From contig CABUCP010000068.1 in assembly GCA_902490055.1 (NCBI GenBank), positions 1 through 10,195 on the forward strand: a stretch of 10,195 nucleotides of DNA. The letters are read 5' to 3'. The position numbers and the translations under genes were made by a program. Below, piece by piece: positions 1 to 7,497 of this stretch (position 1 is the stretch's first letter; every line of letters begins with the position of its first letter). The notes beneath the pieces were generated by a model. The model was not told where the DNA came from. It was given only the letters and a program-made list of their open reading frames with translations, and ran no database searches. The DNA comes from an uncultured Klebsiella sp. GTDB lineage: Bacteria > Pseudomonadota > Gammaproteobacteria > Enterobacterales > Enterobacteriaceae.

Positions 1-17
1 AAGAGAGTTGTTGCGCC

Positions 18-1433
18 GTGGATTACTTGCCCCTGTTTGCCGAACTTAAAGATAGACCCGTGCTGGTTGTCGGCGGCGGTGAAATTGCCGTACGCAAGAT
101 TAAATTCTTGCTGCGGGCGCAGGCGAAGGTGCAGGTAGTCGCCGCCGCGCTGTCGCCGGAGCTGGCTGAACAGGTTGAGGGTCAGCACATCAACTGGCGG
201 GCGACCGCCTTTGATGAACAGTTGGTGGACGACGTCTTCCTGGTTATCGCCGCGACCGACGATCGTGAACTCAACCAACGGGTATTTGATGCGGCTAACG
301 CGCGCTATCGGCTGGTGAACGTGGTGGATGACCAGCAACTCTGTTCATTCGTGTTTCCTTCTATTGTCGACCGCTCGCCTTTGCTGGTGGCGATCTCCTC
401 CAGCGGCAAAGCGCCGGTGCTATCGCGCATTCTGCGTGAAAAAATCGAAGCGCTGCTGCCGACGAACCTCGGGCGGCTGGCCGAGACGGCGAGTTACTGG
501 CGCCATCATCTGAAAACCCGCCTGACGACCACCGAAGCGCGACGCCGCTTCTGGGAACGCGTTTTTACCGGGCGTTTTGCCAGCCTGATGGTGGCGGGCA
601 ACCATGCGGCGGCGGAACAGGCGCTGCAGGATGAACTGGACCAGCCGGAGCGCGGTACCGGGGAAATTATTCTGGTCGGCGCCGGTCCTGGCGATGCCGG
701 GCTGCTGACGTTACGCGGTCTGCAGGCGATTCAGCAGGCGGACGTGGTGTTTTACGACCACCTGGTGACTGAAGGCGTGCGCGAACTGGTGCGCCGCGAT
801 GCTGAAATGATCTGCGTCGGCAAACGCGCCGGCGAGCATTCGGTGCCGCAGCACGAAACCAATCAGATGCTGGTGGACGCCGCTAAAGCGGGGAAAACGG
901 TAGTGCGCCTGAAGGGCGGAGATCCGTTTATTTTCGGCCGCGGCGCGGAAGAACTACAGGCCGCGGCGGCGGCGGGGATCCCGTTCCAGGTGGTGCCGGG
1001 CGTCACCGCGGCGGCGGGGGCGACGGCCTATGCCGGTATCCCGCTGACCCATCGCGATTACGCGCAAAGCGCGGTCTTTGTCACCGGTCACTATAAATCC
1101 GATAGCGCGCCATTTGACTGGGCGCTGTTGGCCAAGAGCCAACAAACGCTGGCGATTTATATGGGCACCATGAAGGCGGCGGAAATCAGCGCCCAACTGA
1201 TCGCCCATGGTCGCGATGCTAATACCCCGGTGGCGGTGATTTCTCGCGGTACCCGCAGCGATCAGCACACGCTGACCGGCACGTTACAACAGCTCGAACA
1301 GCTGGCGAAAGATGCCCCAATGCCCGCGCTACTGGTGGTGGGCGAAGTGGTACAGCTGCATCAGCAGCTCGCCTGGTTTCAACACACAACGACAGCAGAA
1401 GGGTTCAACTCTTCTGTGGTAAATCTGGCTTAG
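18..1433 (+). CDS. cysG: Siroheme synthase CysG (precorrin-2 dehydrogenase / sirohydrochlorin ferrochelatase / uroporphyrinogen III C-methyltransferase)
   Basis: This trifunctional cytoplasmic enzyme converts uroporphyrinogen III to siroheme, the prosthetic group of sulfite reductase (CysI) and nitrite reductase. The 471-residue protein has an N-terminal dehydrogenase/chelatase half, residues 1 to about 210. It carries the NAD-binding glycine motif VVGGGEIA (17-24), Asp104 in NVVDD, and Ser128 in VAISSSG, which match the key Asp104 and Ser128 of Salmonella CysG. The C-terminal methyltransferase half, from about residue 215, shows [15 protein letters not shown], Asp247 in YDHLV, Lys269 in [31 protein letters not shown] and Met382 in YMG. 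The GTG start at 18 is chosen because MDYLP aligns with the family N-terminus (MDHLP in E. coli). A purine-rich AAGAGAG at 1-7 precedes it with long spacing. The protein runs about 14 residues past E. coli CysG, with a tail ending SSVVNLA. It lies 32 nt upstream of cysD and probably shares its transcript. It is likely a second cysG copy besides the one linked to nirBDC, but that copy cannot be seen here. Confidence 0.96.
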   Translation: MDYLPLFAELKDRPVLVVGGGEIAVRKIKFLLRAQAKVQVVAAALSPELAEQVEGQHINWRATAFDEQLVDDVFLVIAATDDRELNQRVFDAANARYRLVNVVDDQQLCSFVFPSIVDRSPLLVAISSSGKAPVLSRILREKIEALLPTNLGRLAETASYWRHHLKTRLTTTEARRRFWERVFTGRFASLMVAGNHAAAEQALQDELDQPERGTGEIILVGAGPGDAGLLTLRGLQAIQQADVVFYDHLVTEGVRELVRRDAEMICVGKRAGEHSVPQHETNQMLVDAAKAGKTVVRLKGGDPFIFGRGAEELQAAAAAGIPFQVVPGVTAAAGATAYAGIPLTHRDYAQSAVFVTGHYKSDSAPFDWALLAKSQQTLAIYMGTMKAAEISAQLIAHGRDANTPVAVISRGTRSDQHTLTGTLQQLEQLAKDAPMPALLVVGEVVQLHQQLAWFQHTTTAEGFNSSVVNLA

Positions 1434-1465
1434 TCCCGGCACTACAGGCCTTATAAGGAACGGTT

Positions 1466-2374
1466 ATGGACCAAAAACGACTCACTCACCTGCGGCAACT
1501 GGAGGCGGAAAGCATCCATATCATTCGTGAGGTGGCCGCCGAATTCTCTAACCCGGTGATGATGTACTCCATCGGTAAAGATTCCAGCGTTATGCTGCAT
1601 CTGGCGCGCAAAGCGTTTTATCCGGGAACCCTGCCGTTCCCGCTGCTGCACGTCGATACCGGCTGGAAATTCCGTGAGATGTACGAATTCCGTGACCGTA
1701 CCGCCAAAGCCTACGGCTGCGAGCTGCTGGTGCATAAAAACCCGGAAGGGGTGGCGATGGGCATCAACCCATTCGTGCACGGCAGCGCTAAGCATACCGA
1801 TATCATGAAAACCGAAGGCCTGAAGCAGGCGCTGAACAAATACGGCTTTGATGCCGCGTTCGGCGGCGCGCGCCGCGACGAAGAGAAGTCCCGCGCTAAA
1901 GAGCGTATCTACTCCTTCCGCGACCGCTTCCACCGCTGGGACCCGAAAAATCAGCGTCCGGAACTGTGGCACAACTACAACGGCCAGATTAACAAAGGCG
2001 AAAGCATCCGCGTCTTCCCGCTCTCCAACTGGACCGAGCTGGATATCTGGCAGTACATCTATCTGGAAAATATTGAAATCGTTCCGCTGTATCTGGCGGC
2101 CGAGCGCCCGGTGCTGGAGCGCGACGGCATGCTGATGATGATCGATGACGACCGTATCGACCTGCAGCCGGGCGAGATGATCAAAAAGCAGATGGTGCGT
2201 TTCCGTACCCTCGGCTGCTGGCCGCTGACCGGCGCGGTAGAATCTAACGCGCAGACGCTGCCGGAAATCATTGAAGAGATGCTGGTTTCTACTACCAGCG
2301 AACGTCAGGGCCGCGTCATTGACCGCGACCAGGCAGGCTCCATGGAGCTGAAGAAACGTCAGGGGTATTTCTAA
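1466..2374 (+). CDS. cysD: Sulfate adenylyltransferase subunit 2 (ATP sulfurylase catalytic subunit)
   Basis: CysD transfers AMP from ATP to sulfate, giving adenosine 5'-phosphosulfate (APS), the first step of assimilatory sulfate reduction in the cytoplasm. GTP hydrolysis by its partner CysN drives the reaction. The protein is 302 residues, the same length as E. coli CysD. It belongs to the PAPS reductase / PP-loop ATP pyrophosphatase family: the PP-loop variant SIGKDSS is at residues 35-41, [16 protein letters not shown] at about 60-75, and the basic motif [14 protein letters not shown] at 133-146. The C-terminus ends [11 protein letters not shown], as in E. coli. The ATG at 1466 is preceded by the Shine-Dalgarno AAGGAA at 1455-1460 with 5-nt spacing. 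That site partly overlaps a 10-bp palindrome. The cysG stop is 32 nt upstream and cysN begins 9 nt downstream. The cysDNC operon of enterics is activated by CysB with N-acetylserine; no such promoter is visible here, so transcription likely enters from upstream of cysG. Confidence 0.98.
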   Translation: MDQKRLTHLRQLEAESIHIIREVAAEFSNPVMMYSIGKDSSVMLHLARKAFYPGTLPFPLLHVDTGWKFREMYEFRDRTAKAYGCELLVHKNPEGVAMGINPFVHGSAKHTDIMKTEGLKQALNKYGFDAAFGGARRDEEKSRAKERIYSFRDRFHRWDPKNQRPELWHNYNGQINKGESIRVFPLSNWTELDIWQYIYLENIEIVPLYLAAERPVLERDGMLMMIDDDRIDLQPGEMIKKQMVRFRTLGCWPLTGAVESNAQTLPEIIEEMLVSTTSERQGRVIDRDQAGSMELKKRQGYF

Positions 2375-2383
2375 GGAGCCGCC

Positions 2384-3811
2384 ATGAACACTACGATTGC
2401 ACAACAAATTGCTGATGAAGGCGGCGTAGAAGCTTATCTGCACGCGCAACAGCACAAAAGCCTGCTGCGCTTCCTGACCTGCGGCAGCGTCGATGACGGT
2501 AAAAGTACTTTAATTGGCCGTCTGCTGCACGATACCCGACAGATTTATGAAGATCAGCTCTCTTCGCTACACAATGACAGCAAGCGTCACGGTACTCAGG
2601 GCGAGAAACTGGATCTGGCGCTGCTGGTGGATGGCCTGCAGGCCGAACGCGAGCAGGGCATTACTATTGATGTCGCCTATCGCTACTTCTCGACCGAAAA
2701 ACGCAAATTTATCATTGCGGATACCCCGGGACACGAGCAGTACACCCGTAATATGGCGACCGGCGCTTCAACCTGCGATCTGGCGATCCTGCTGATTGAC
2801 GCGCGTAAAGGCGTGCTCGACCAGACCCGCCGCCACAGCTTTATTTCAACCCTGCTGGGCATTAAACACCTGGTGGTGGCGGTCAACAAAATGGATCTCG
2901 TCGAATTCAGCGAAGCGCGCTTTAACGAAATTCGTGAAGATTATCTGACCTTCGCCGAGCAGCTGCCGGGCAATCTCGATATTCGCTTCGTGCCGCTGTC
3001 GGCGCTGGAAGGCGATAACGTCGCCGGCCAGAGCGAAAAAATGCCGTGGTACAGCGGCCCGACGCTGCTGGAAGTGCTGGAAACCGTTGAGATCCAACGC
3101 GAAGTTGAAAACCAGCCGCTGCGCTTTCCGGTACAGTATGTGAACCGTCCGAACCTGGATTTCCGCGGCTTCTCCGGCACCGTCGCCTCCGGCACGGTCA
3201 CGGTCGGCCAGCGCCTGAAGGTACTGCCGTCGGGCGTGGAGTCAAACGTGGCGCGTATCGTCACCTTTGATGGCGATCTGCCGCAGGCGGGCGCGGGTGA
3301 AGCGATCACCATCGTCTTGCAGGATGAAATAGACATCAGCCGCGGCGATCTGCTGCTGGATGCCAAAGCTACGCTGCCGGCGGTACAAAGCGCCAGCGTC
3401 GACGTGGTCTGGATGGCTGAGCAGGCGCTGGCGCCGGGCCAAAGCTACGACATTAAAGTCGCCGGCAAGAAAACCCGCGCGCGCGTTGACGCTATCCGCT
3501 ATCAGGTGGATATCAACAACCTGACCCAGCGCGAAGTTGAAGCGCTACCGCTCAACGGGATCGGGCTGGTGGATCTGACCTTTGACGAGCCGCTGGTGCT
3601 CGACCCGTATCAGAATAACCCGGTGACCGGCGGGCTTATCTTTATCGATCGCCTGAGCAACGTGACGGTTGGCGCGGGGATGGTCAACGAGCCGCACCTG
3701 CAGGCTCAAGCGTCGGCGTCGCCGTACAGCGCCTTTGAACTGGAGCTGAATCAGCTGATTCGCAAACACTTCCCGCACTGGGATGCTCGCGACCTGCTGG
3801 GAGGCAAGTAA
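2384..3811 (+). CDS. cysN: Sulfate adenylyltransferase subunit 1 (GTPase subunit)
   Basis: CysN is the regulatory GTPase of ATP sulfurylase; it couples GTP hydrolysis to APS synthesis by CysD. The 475-residue length equals E. coli CysN. It is an EF-Tu-like translational GTPase-family protein with all G-box motifs visible: G1 GSVDDGKST (34-42), G2 around [11 protein letters not shown] (92-102), G3 DTPGHEQ (113-119), G4 NKMD (168-171) and a SALEGDN segment (206-212) for G5. Two beta-barrel domains follow, from about residue 235 to the C-terminus. It is not a CysNC fusion, since the APS kinase is a separate gene here. The start at 2384 has a strong Shine-Dalgarno AAGGAG (2373-2378) that overlaps the cysD stop codon, so ribosomes ending cysD terminate on the cysN binding site. 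The stop TAA shares its last A with the cysC start. Confidence 0.98.
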   Translation: MNTTIAQQIADEGGVEAYLHAQQHKSLLRFLTCGSVDDGKSTLIGRLLHDTRQIYEDQLSSLHNDSKRHGTQGEKLDLALLVDGLQAEREQGITIDVAYRYFSTEKRKFIIADTPGHEQYTRNMATGASTCDLAILLIDARKGVLDQTRRHSFISTLLGIKHLVVAVNKMDLVEFSEARFNEIREDYLTFAEQLPGNLDIRFVPLSALEGDNVAGQSEKMPWYSGPTLLEVLETVEIQREVENQPLRFPVQYVNRPNLDFRGFSGTVASGTVTVGQRLKVLPSGVESNVARIVTFDGDLPQAGAGEAITIVLQDEIDISRGDLLLDAKATLPAVQSASVDVVWMAEQALAPGQSYDIKVAGKKTRARVDAIRYQVDINNLTQREVEALPLNGIGLVDLTFDEPLVLDPYQNNPVTGGLIFIDRLSNVTVGAGMVNEPHLQAQASASPYSAFELELNQLIRKHFPHWDARDLLGGK

Positions 3812-4416
3812 TGGCCCAGCATGACGAAAACGTCGTCTGGCATGCGCATCCGGTGACTCAGCAGCAGCGCGAGCAGCATCACGGCCATCGCGGCGTGGTG
3901 CTGTGGTTTACCGGCCTTTCGGGGTCGGGTAAATCCACCGTTGCCGGCGCGCTGGAGGAGGCGCTGCACGAGCTTGGCGTCAGCACCTATCTGCTTGACG
4001 GCGATAACGTGCGCCACGGGCTGTGTAGCGATCTGGGATTCAGTGACGACGATCGCAAAGAAAACATTCGCCGCGTGGGTGAAGTTGCGAGGCTGATGGT
4101 CGATGCCGGGCTGGTTGTATTGACCGCGTTTATATCTCCGCACCGCGCAGAACGGCAGATGGTTCGCGAGCGTTTGGGCGAAGGACGCTTTATCGAAGTG
4201 TTCGTCGATACCCCGCTGGCCACATGCGAGGCGCGGGATCCGAAAGGATTGTATAAGAAGGCGCGGGCAGGGGAGTTGCGTAATTTTACCGGCATTGACT
4301 CAGTGTATGAGTCACCGGAAAAGGCGGAAATCCATCTGGATGGTGAACAATTGGTAACAAATTTGGTGCACCAACTATTAGACCTGTTACGACAGAGCGA
4401 TATTATCAGATCCTGA
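3811..4416 (+). CDS. cysC: Adenylyl-sulfate kinase (APS kinase)
   Basis: CysC phosphorylates the 3'-hydroxyl of APS with ATP to give PAPS, the substrate of PAPS reductase CysH. The protein is 201 residues, as in E. coli. It has a P-loop GLSGSGKST at 35-43, the APS-binding segment [10 protein letters not shown] at 62-71, and [11 protein letters not shown] around Ser109, the residue known as the phosphoserine of the E. coli enzyme. [19 protein letters not shown] forms the lid region in the C-terminal third. The ATG overlaps the cysN stop in a TAATG junction, with GGGAGG at 3799-3804 as the binding site, so translation is probably coupled to cysN. The final 90 nt are visibly richer in A and T than the rest of the operon and contain a perfect 12-bp palindrome (4363-4374); the protein itself looks intact to its normal C-terminus. 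Confidence 0.98.
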   Translation: MAQHDENVVWHAHPVTQQQREQHHGHRGVVLWFTGLSGSGKSTVAGALEEALHELGVSTYLLDGDNVRHGLCSDLGFSDDDRKENIRRVGEVARLMVDAGLVVLTAFISPHRAERQMVRERLGEGRFIEVFVDTPLATCEARDPKGLYKKARAGELRNFTGIDSVYESPEKAEIHLDGEQLVTNLVHQLLDLLRQSDIIRS

Positions 4417-4424
4417 AACGGCAA

Positions 4425-4453
4425 CGGCATCGAGGGATGCCGGTCGCCCGGGC
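4425..4453 (+). other. Inverted repeats between cysC and ygbE
   Basis: The 50-nt gap starts with a tandem ACGGCA duplication (4418-4429). A 7-bp perfect stem follows: CGGCATC (4425-4431) pairs with GATGCCG (4436-4442) around a 4-nt loop. The self-complementary octamer GCCCGGGC lies at 4446-4453. No U-run follows, so this is not a canonical Rho-independent terminator. It could slow 3' exonucleases at the end of the cys transcript or be a decayed REP-like element. Read on the minus strand it begins TGTAGCCCGGGC, which loosely resembles enterobacterial REP heads. I am sure of the repeats and unsure of any function. Confidence 0.4.
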
Positions 4454-4466
4454 TACAGGATTCGAT

Positions 4467-4793
4467 ATGCGCAATACCCAGAACATCAGTATTATTCGTT
4501 CAGAACCGCCTCCGGCGGCCAGCGACGAGACCACCTGGTCTTTGTCGGGCGCTGCCGTGGGCTTTATTTCATGGCTGCTGGCGCTGGGTATTCCCTTCCT
4601 TATCTACGGCGGTAATACGCTCTTTTTCCTCCTCTACACCTGGCCGTTCTTCCTCGCCATCATGCCGGTCGCCGTGGTGGTCGGCATTGCGCTACATTCA
4701 TTACTGGACGGTAAACTTCTTTACAGCGTTTGCGCGACCGTTTTAACCGTCGGGTTAATGTTTGGCCTGTTGTTCCTCTGGTTGTTGGGATAG
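4467..4793 (+). CDS. ygbE: DUF3561 family inner-membrane protein YgbE
   Basis: This small integral membrane protein of unknown function belongs to the family represented by E. coli YgbE (DUF3561). With the start chosen here it is 108 residues. About 25 polar N-terminal residues (MRNTQNISIIRSEPPP) come first. Three predicted membrane segments follow at roughly 29-48, 53-77 and 85-107. The segments GFISWLLAL, TLFFLLYTWPFFLAIMPVAVV and GIALHSLLDGK match the YgbE sequence I recall. The ATG at 4467 is preferred over the in-frame ATG at 4437: it has AGGA at 4457-4460 with 6-nt spacing and matches the E. coli N-terminus, whereas the upstream ATG sits inside the 4425-4442 stem-loop. It lies between the cys operon and ftsB, as in E. 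coli; this conserved neighbourhood does not reveal its role. Confidence 0.93.
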   Translation: MRNTQNISIIRSEPPPAASDETTWSLSGAAVGFISWLLALGIPFLIYGGNTLFFLLYTWPFFLAIMPVAVVVGIALHSLLDGKLLYSVCATVLTVGLMFGLLFLWLLG

Positions 4794-4836
4794 CCTTTTT
4801 GGGATGAATCAAGCCTGGGTATCCGTCGTAAAAATG

Positions 4837-4845
4837 TGGTACAGT
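4837..4845 (+). promoter_or_regulatory. Candidate extended -10 promoter for ftsB
   Basis: TGGTACAGT (4837-4845) matches the extended -10 form TGnTAtaaT with hexamer TACAGT. No good -35 hexamer lies 16-18 bp upstream, as is common for extended -10 promoters. It would start RNA at about 4852, just before the structured ftsB leader. It is the only plausible sigma-70 element I see in the 138-nt gap before ftsB. This is a prediction by eye. Confidence 0.4.
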
Positions 4846-4855
4846 CCCGGCGTTA

Positions 4856-4920
4856 CGCGGCATCGTCCGCGCGCCAGGGTAGAGTACTCCGGCGAGTTAT
4901 GGGATGATGATGCCGTTTTT
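4856..4920 (+). promoter_or_regulatory. Structured ftsB leader with terminator-like stem
   Basis: A 10-bp stem can form between CGGCATCGTC (4858-4867) and GATGATGCCG (4906-4915), with one G-U pair, followed directly by five T (4916-4920). Inside the long loop a smaller hairpin pairs CGCC and GG (4872-4875, 4877-4878) with CC and GGCG (4889-4894), leaving one bulged A. A competing 5-bp hairpin, CGCGG (4856-4860) with CCGCG (4867-4871), uses the same bases as the 5' arm of the long stem, so the two cannot coexist. The U-run ends one base before the ftsB ribosome-binding site. This could be an attenuator, a translational switch or the end of a short RNA of about 70 nt. The pairing is seen; the function is inference. 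Confidence 0.4.
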
Positions 4921-4931
4921 CAGGGGGCAGG

Positions 4932-5243
4932 ATGGGTAAATTAACGCTGCTATTATTAGCTTTGCTGGTCTGGCTACAGTACTCGCTGTGGTTCGGCAAA
5001 AATGGTTTGCACGACTATAGCCGGGTTAATGACGATGTCTCCGCTCAGCAGGCGACTAACGCCAAATTAAAAGCGCGCAACGATCAGCTTTTCGCCGAAA
5101 TTGACGACCTCAACGGCGGTCAGGAAGCGATCGAAGAACGCGCGCGCAATGAACTCAGCATGACCCGCCCGGGCGAAACGTTCTATCGTCTGGTGCCGGA
5201 TGCCTCAAAACGCAATCAGGGTTCTGCGCAGAATAATCGATAA
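4932..5243 (+). CDS. ftsB: Cell division protein FtsB
   Basis: FtsB is a bitopic inner-membrane protein of the divisome. It forms the FtsQ-FtsB-FtsL complex, which links early division proteins to activation of FtsW/FtsI septal peptidoglycan synthesis. The protein is 103 residues, as in E. coli. It has a short cytoplasmic start (MGK), one membrane helix (residues about 4-21), a periplasmic coiled coil (about 29-70, including [23 protein letters not shown] split over heptads) and the conserved segment [16 protein letters not shown] (75-90), followed by a polar tail. The start at 4932 has AGGGGG at 4922-4927. It is the first gene of a run continuing into ispD 18 nt downstream. Its leader is unusually structured. 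Confidence 0.98.
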   Translation: MGKLTLLLLALLVWLQYSLWFGKNGLHDYSRVNDDVSAQQATNAKLKARNDQLFAEIDDLNGGQEAIEERARNELSMTRPGETFYRLVPDASKRNQGSAQNNR

Positions 5244-5261
5244 CAAGCCCAGGATGACAAT

Positions 5262-5972
5262 ATGGCAGCCACTTTTCCGGGCGTTTGCGCCGTGGTGCCG
5301 GCAGCCGGTTTTGGCCGCCGTATGCAGACGGAGTGCCCGAAACAATATCTCTCAATCGGTAACAAAACGATTCTCGAACATTCGGTCGCCGCGCTGCTGG
5401 CGAACGATCGCGTTCAGCGGGTAGTGATTGCCGTCAGCCCCGGCGATATCCGCTTTAGCCAACTTTCCTTAGCCAGCCACCCGCAGATCACCGTCGTTGA
5501 CGGCGGCGCCGAACGCGCCGACTCCGTGTTGGCGGGCCTCAAGGCGCTGGCGGATGCGCAATGGGTGCTGGTGCATGACGCCGCGCGCCCGTGTCTGCAT
5601 CAGGACGATCTCACGCGGCTGCTGGCGCTGAGCGCAACCAGCCGCGTCGGCGGGATTCTGGCGGCGCCGGTACGCGACACTATGAAGCGCGCCGAGCCGG
5701 GCACAACCGCTATCGCCCATACCGTCGAGCGTAATGACCTGTGGCATGCGCTGACGCCGCAATTTTTCCCTCGTGAATTGCTATTAGACTGCCTGACGCG
5801 CGCGCTTGATGAAGGCGCAACCATCACCGATGAAGCGTCGGCGCTGGAGTACTGTGGCTTCCATCCCGAATTGGTCGCCGGACGAGCTGATAATATTAAA
5901 GTGACGCGCCCGGAAGATCTGGCGCTGGCAGAATTTTACCTAACCCGTTCCCGACACCAGGAGAAGGCTTAA
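5262..5972 (+). CDS. ispD: 2-C-methyl-D-erythritol 4-phosphate cytidylyltransferase
   Basis: IspD joins CTP and 2-C-methyl-D-erythritol 4-phosphate to make CDP-ME and pyrophosphate, the third step of the MEP isoprenoid pathway in the cytoplasm. It is 236 residues, the E. coli length, with a Rossmann-like nucleotidyltransferase fold. Visible active-site residues match the E. coli enzyme: PAAGFGRRM (13-21) with Arg20, Lys27 in CPKQY, Asp106 in VHDAARP, Arg157 in HTVERN and Lys213 in [10 protein letters not shown]. The ATG at 5262 follows AGGA (5251-5254) by 7 nt. An ATG at 5254 is out of frame and is not the start. The stop TAA (5970-5972) shares its last base with the ispF ATG, fitting the long-known coupling of these two consecutive-pathway genes. 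Confidence 0.98.
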   Translation: MAATFPGVCAVVPAAGFGRRMQTECPKQYLSIGNKTILEHSVAALLANDRVQRVVIAVSPGDIRFSQLSLASHPQITVVDGGAERADSVLAGLKALADAQWVLVHDAARPCLHQDDLTRLLALSATSRVGGILAAPVRDTMKRAEPGTTAIAHTVERNDLWHALTPQFFPRELLLDCLTRALDEGATITDEASALEYCGFHPELVAGRADNIKVTRPEDLALAEFYLTRSRHQEKA

Positions 5973-6451
5973 TGCGAATTGGACACGGTTTTGACGTACA
6001 CGCTTTTGGCGGTGAAGGCCCAATCATTATTGGCGGGGTACGTATTCCTTATGAGAAAGGGCTGCTGGCCCATTCCGATGGCGACGTTGCGCTGCATGCG
6101 CTGACCGACGCGCTGCTGGGCGCCGCGGCGCTGGGCGATATTGGCAAGCTGTTCCCGGATACCGACCCGGCCTTTAAAGGCGCGGACAGCCGCGAACTGC
6201 TGCGCGAAGCGTGGCGGCGGATCCAGACCAAGGGCTATACCCTTGGCAACGTCGATGTCACGATTATTGCCCAGGCGCCGAAAATGCTGCCGCATATCCC
6301 GCAGATGCGGGTGTTTATCGCCGAAGATCTCGGCTGCCATATGGACGACGTCAATGTCAAAGCGACCACCACCGAGAAGCTCGGCTTCACCGGTCGCGGA
6401 GAAGGCATCGCCTGTGAAGCGGTGGCACTGCTGCGTAAGGCGGCGCAATGA
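5972..6451 (+). CDS. ispF: 2-C-methyl-D-erythritol 2,4-cyclodiphosphate synthase
   Basis: IspF cyclises CDP-ME 2-phosphate to ME-2,4-cyclodiphosphate with release of CMP. It acts two steps after IspD, with IspE encoded elsewhere. It is 159 residues, the same as E. coli, and works as a homotrimer. The zinc ligands Asp8 and His10 (GHGFDVHAF) and His42 (VALHALTD) are present. So are AHSDGD (33-38), [12 protein letters not shown] (56-67) and the CDP-binding [16 protein letters not shown] (131-146). The start at 5972 overlaps the ispD stop by one base, with AGGAGAAGG at 5959-5967 as ribosome-binding region. The stop TGA overlaps the truD ATG (ATGA, 4 nt). Confidence 0.98.
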   Translation: MRIGHGFDVHAFGGEGPIIIGGVRIPYEKGLLAHSDGDVALHALTDALLGAAALGDIGKLFPDTDPAFKGADSRELLREAWRRIQTKGYTLGNVDVTIIAQAPKMLPHIPQMRVFIAEDLGCHMDDVNVKATTTEKLGFTGRGEGIACEAVALLRKAAQ

Positions 6452-7497
6452 TCGCCTTTGATGATTTAACCTGGCTGCACGGCAAACCGTTGAGCCAGGG
6501 GCGGCTGAAGGCCAACCCGGAAGACTTTCTGGTGGTCGAAGACCTCGGCTTTGAGCCTGACGGCGAAGGCGAGCACATCTTAGTACGGATTCTGAAAAAC
6601 GGCTGTAATACGCGTTTTGTCGCAGACGCGCTGGCAAAATTCCTTAAAATCCATGCACGCGAAGTCAGCTTTGCCGGGCAAAAGGATAAGCATGCGGTCA
6701 CCGAACAGTGGCTGTGCGCTCGCGTGCCGGGCAAAGAGATGCCGGACCTGAGCAAGTTCCAGCTTGAGGGCTGCCAGGTGCTGGAATATGCCCGCCATAA
6801 ACGCAAGCTGCGCTTAGGTGCGTTGAAGGGTAATCAGTTTACGCTGATCCTGCGGGAAATCAGCGACCGTGATGATGTTGAAAAGCGCCTGCAGGCGATT
6901 GCCGCCGGCGGGGTGCCGAACTATTTCGGCGCTCAGCGCTTTGGTATCGGCGGCAGTAACCTGCAGGGCGCGCTGCGCTGGGCCGAAAGCGGCGAGCCGG
7001 TGCGCGATCGCAATAAACGTAGTTTTTGGTTGTCGGCGGCACGCAGCGCGTTGTTTAATCAGCAAGTCGGGATTAGATTAAAAAAAACGGAATTTAATCA
7101 GGTTGTTGATGGCGATGCGCTACAATTAGCGGGGCGCGGAAGCTGGTTTGTCGCAACCACTGAAGAGATGGCGGAACTGCAGGCGCGGGTCGATAACCGC
7201 GAGCTGATGATTACCGCTGCGCTGCCGGGCAGCGGCGACTGGGGCAGTCAGCGCGAGGCGCTGGCCGCCGAGCAGGCCGCGATAGCCGAAGAAACGTCGC
7301 TACAGGCGCTGCTGGTGCGCGAAAAAGTGGAAGCCGCGCGCCGCGCGATGCTGCTCTATCCGCAGCAGCTGTGCTGGAACTGGTGGGATGATGTCACCGT
7401 TGAACTGCGTTTCTGGCTGCCTGCGGGAAGTTTTGCCACCAGCGTGGTAAGGGAACTTATCAATACAACGGGTGACTATGCGAATATTGCTGAGTAA
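6448..7497 (+). CDS. truD: tRNA pseudouridine(13) synthase TruD
   Basis: TruD isomerises uridine 13 of tRNA-Glu to pseudouridine in the cytoplasm. The 349 residues equal the E. coli length. The catalytic aspartate is Asp80 in FAGQKDKHA (76-84). The second conserved motif NYFGAQRFG is at 158-166, at the entry to the TRUD insertion domain (about 155-303); the C-terminal part returns to the synthase fold and ends GDYANIAE. The ATG at 6448 overlaps the ispF stop by 4 nt and has TAAGG at 6436-6440. The 3' end overlaps surE by 20 nt. An eight-A run (7080-7087) in the codons for Leu211-Lys-Lys-Thr is a potential slippage site. Confidence 0.98.
   Translation: MIAFDDLTWLHGKPLSQGRLKANPEDFLVVEDLGFEPDGEGEHILVRILKNGCNTRFVADALAKFLKIHAREVSFAGQKDKHAVTEQWLCARVPGKEMPDLSKFQLEGCQVLEYARHKRKLRLGALKGNQFTLILREISDRDDVEKRLQAIAAGGVPNYFGAQRFGIGGSNLQGALRWAESGEPVRDRNKRSFWLSAARSALFNQQVGIRLKKTEFNQVVDGDALQLAGRGSWFVATTEEMAELQARVDNRELMITAALPGSGDWGSQREALAAEQAAIAEETSLQALLVREKVEAARRAMLLYPQQLCWNWWDDVTVELRFWLPAGSFATSVVRELINTTGDYANIAE

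Noticed and set aside
1451..2455. Minus-strand open frame of 334 codons opposite cysD
   Set aside because: It mirrors the highly conserved cysD in a GC-rich genome, where antisense frames stay open by codon bias. Its translation shows no recognisable domain.
4363..4374. Perfect 12-bp palindrome TTGGTGCACCAA near the cysC end
   Set aside because: It is within conserved cysC codons (the segment for LVHQ), has no T-run and no partner sites. Chance is the simplest explanation.
4437..4466. Upstream ATG start for ygbE adding 10 residues
   Set aside because: It lies inside the 4425-4442 stem-loop without a ribosome-binding site, and the added residues are absent from E. coli YgbE.
5969..6637. Minus-strand open frame of 222 codons opposite ispF and the truD start
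   Set aside because: It is a shadow of two certain genes, with arginine- and glutamine-rich translation and no family resemblance.
7472..7477. GTG start for surE two codons upstream
   Set aside because: The SurE family begins at [10 protein letters not shown], which fits the ATG at 7478.
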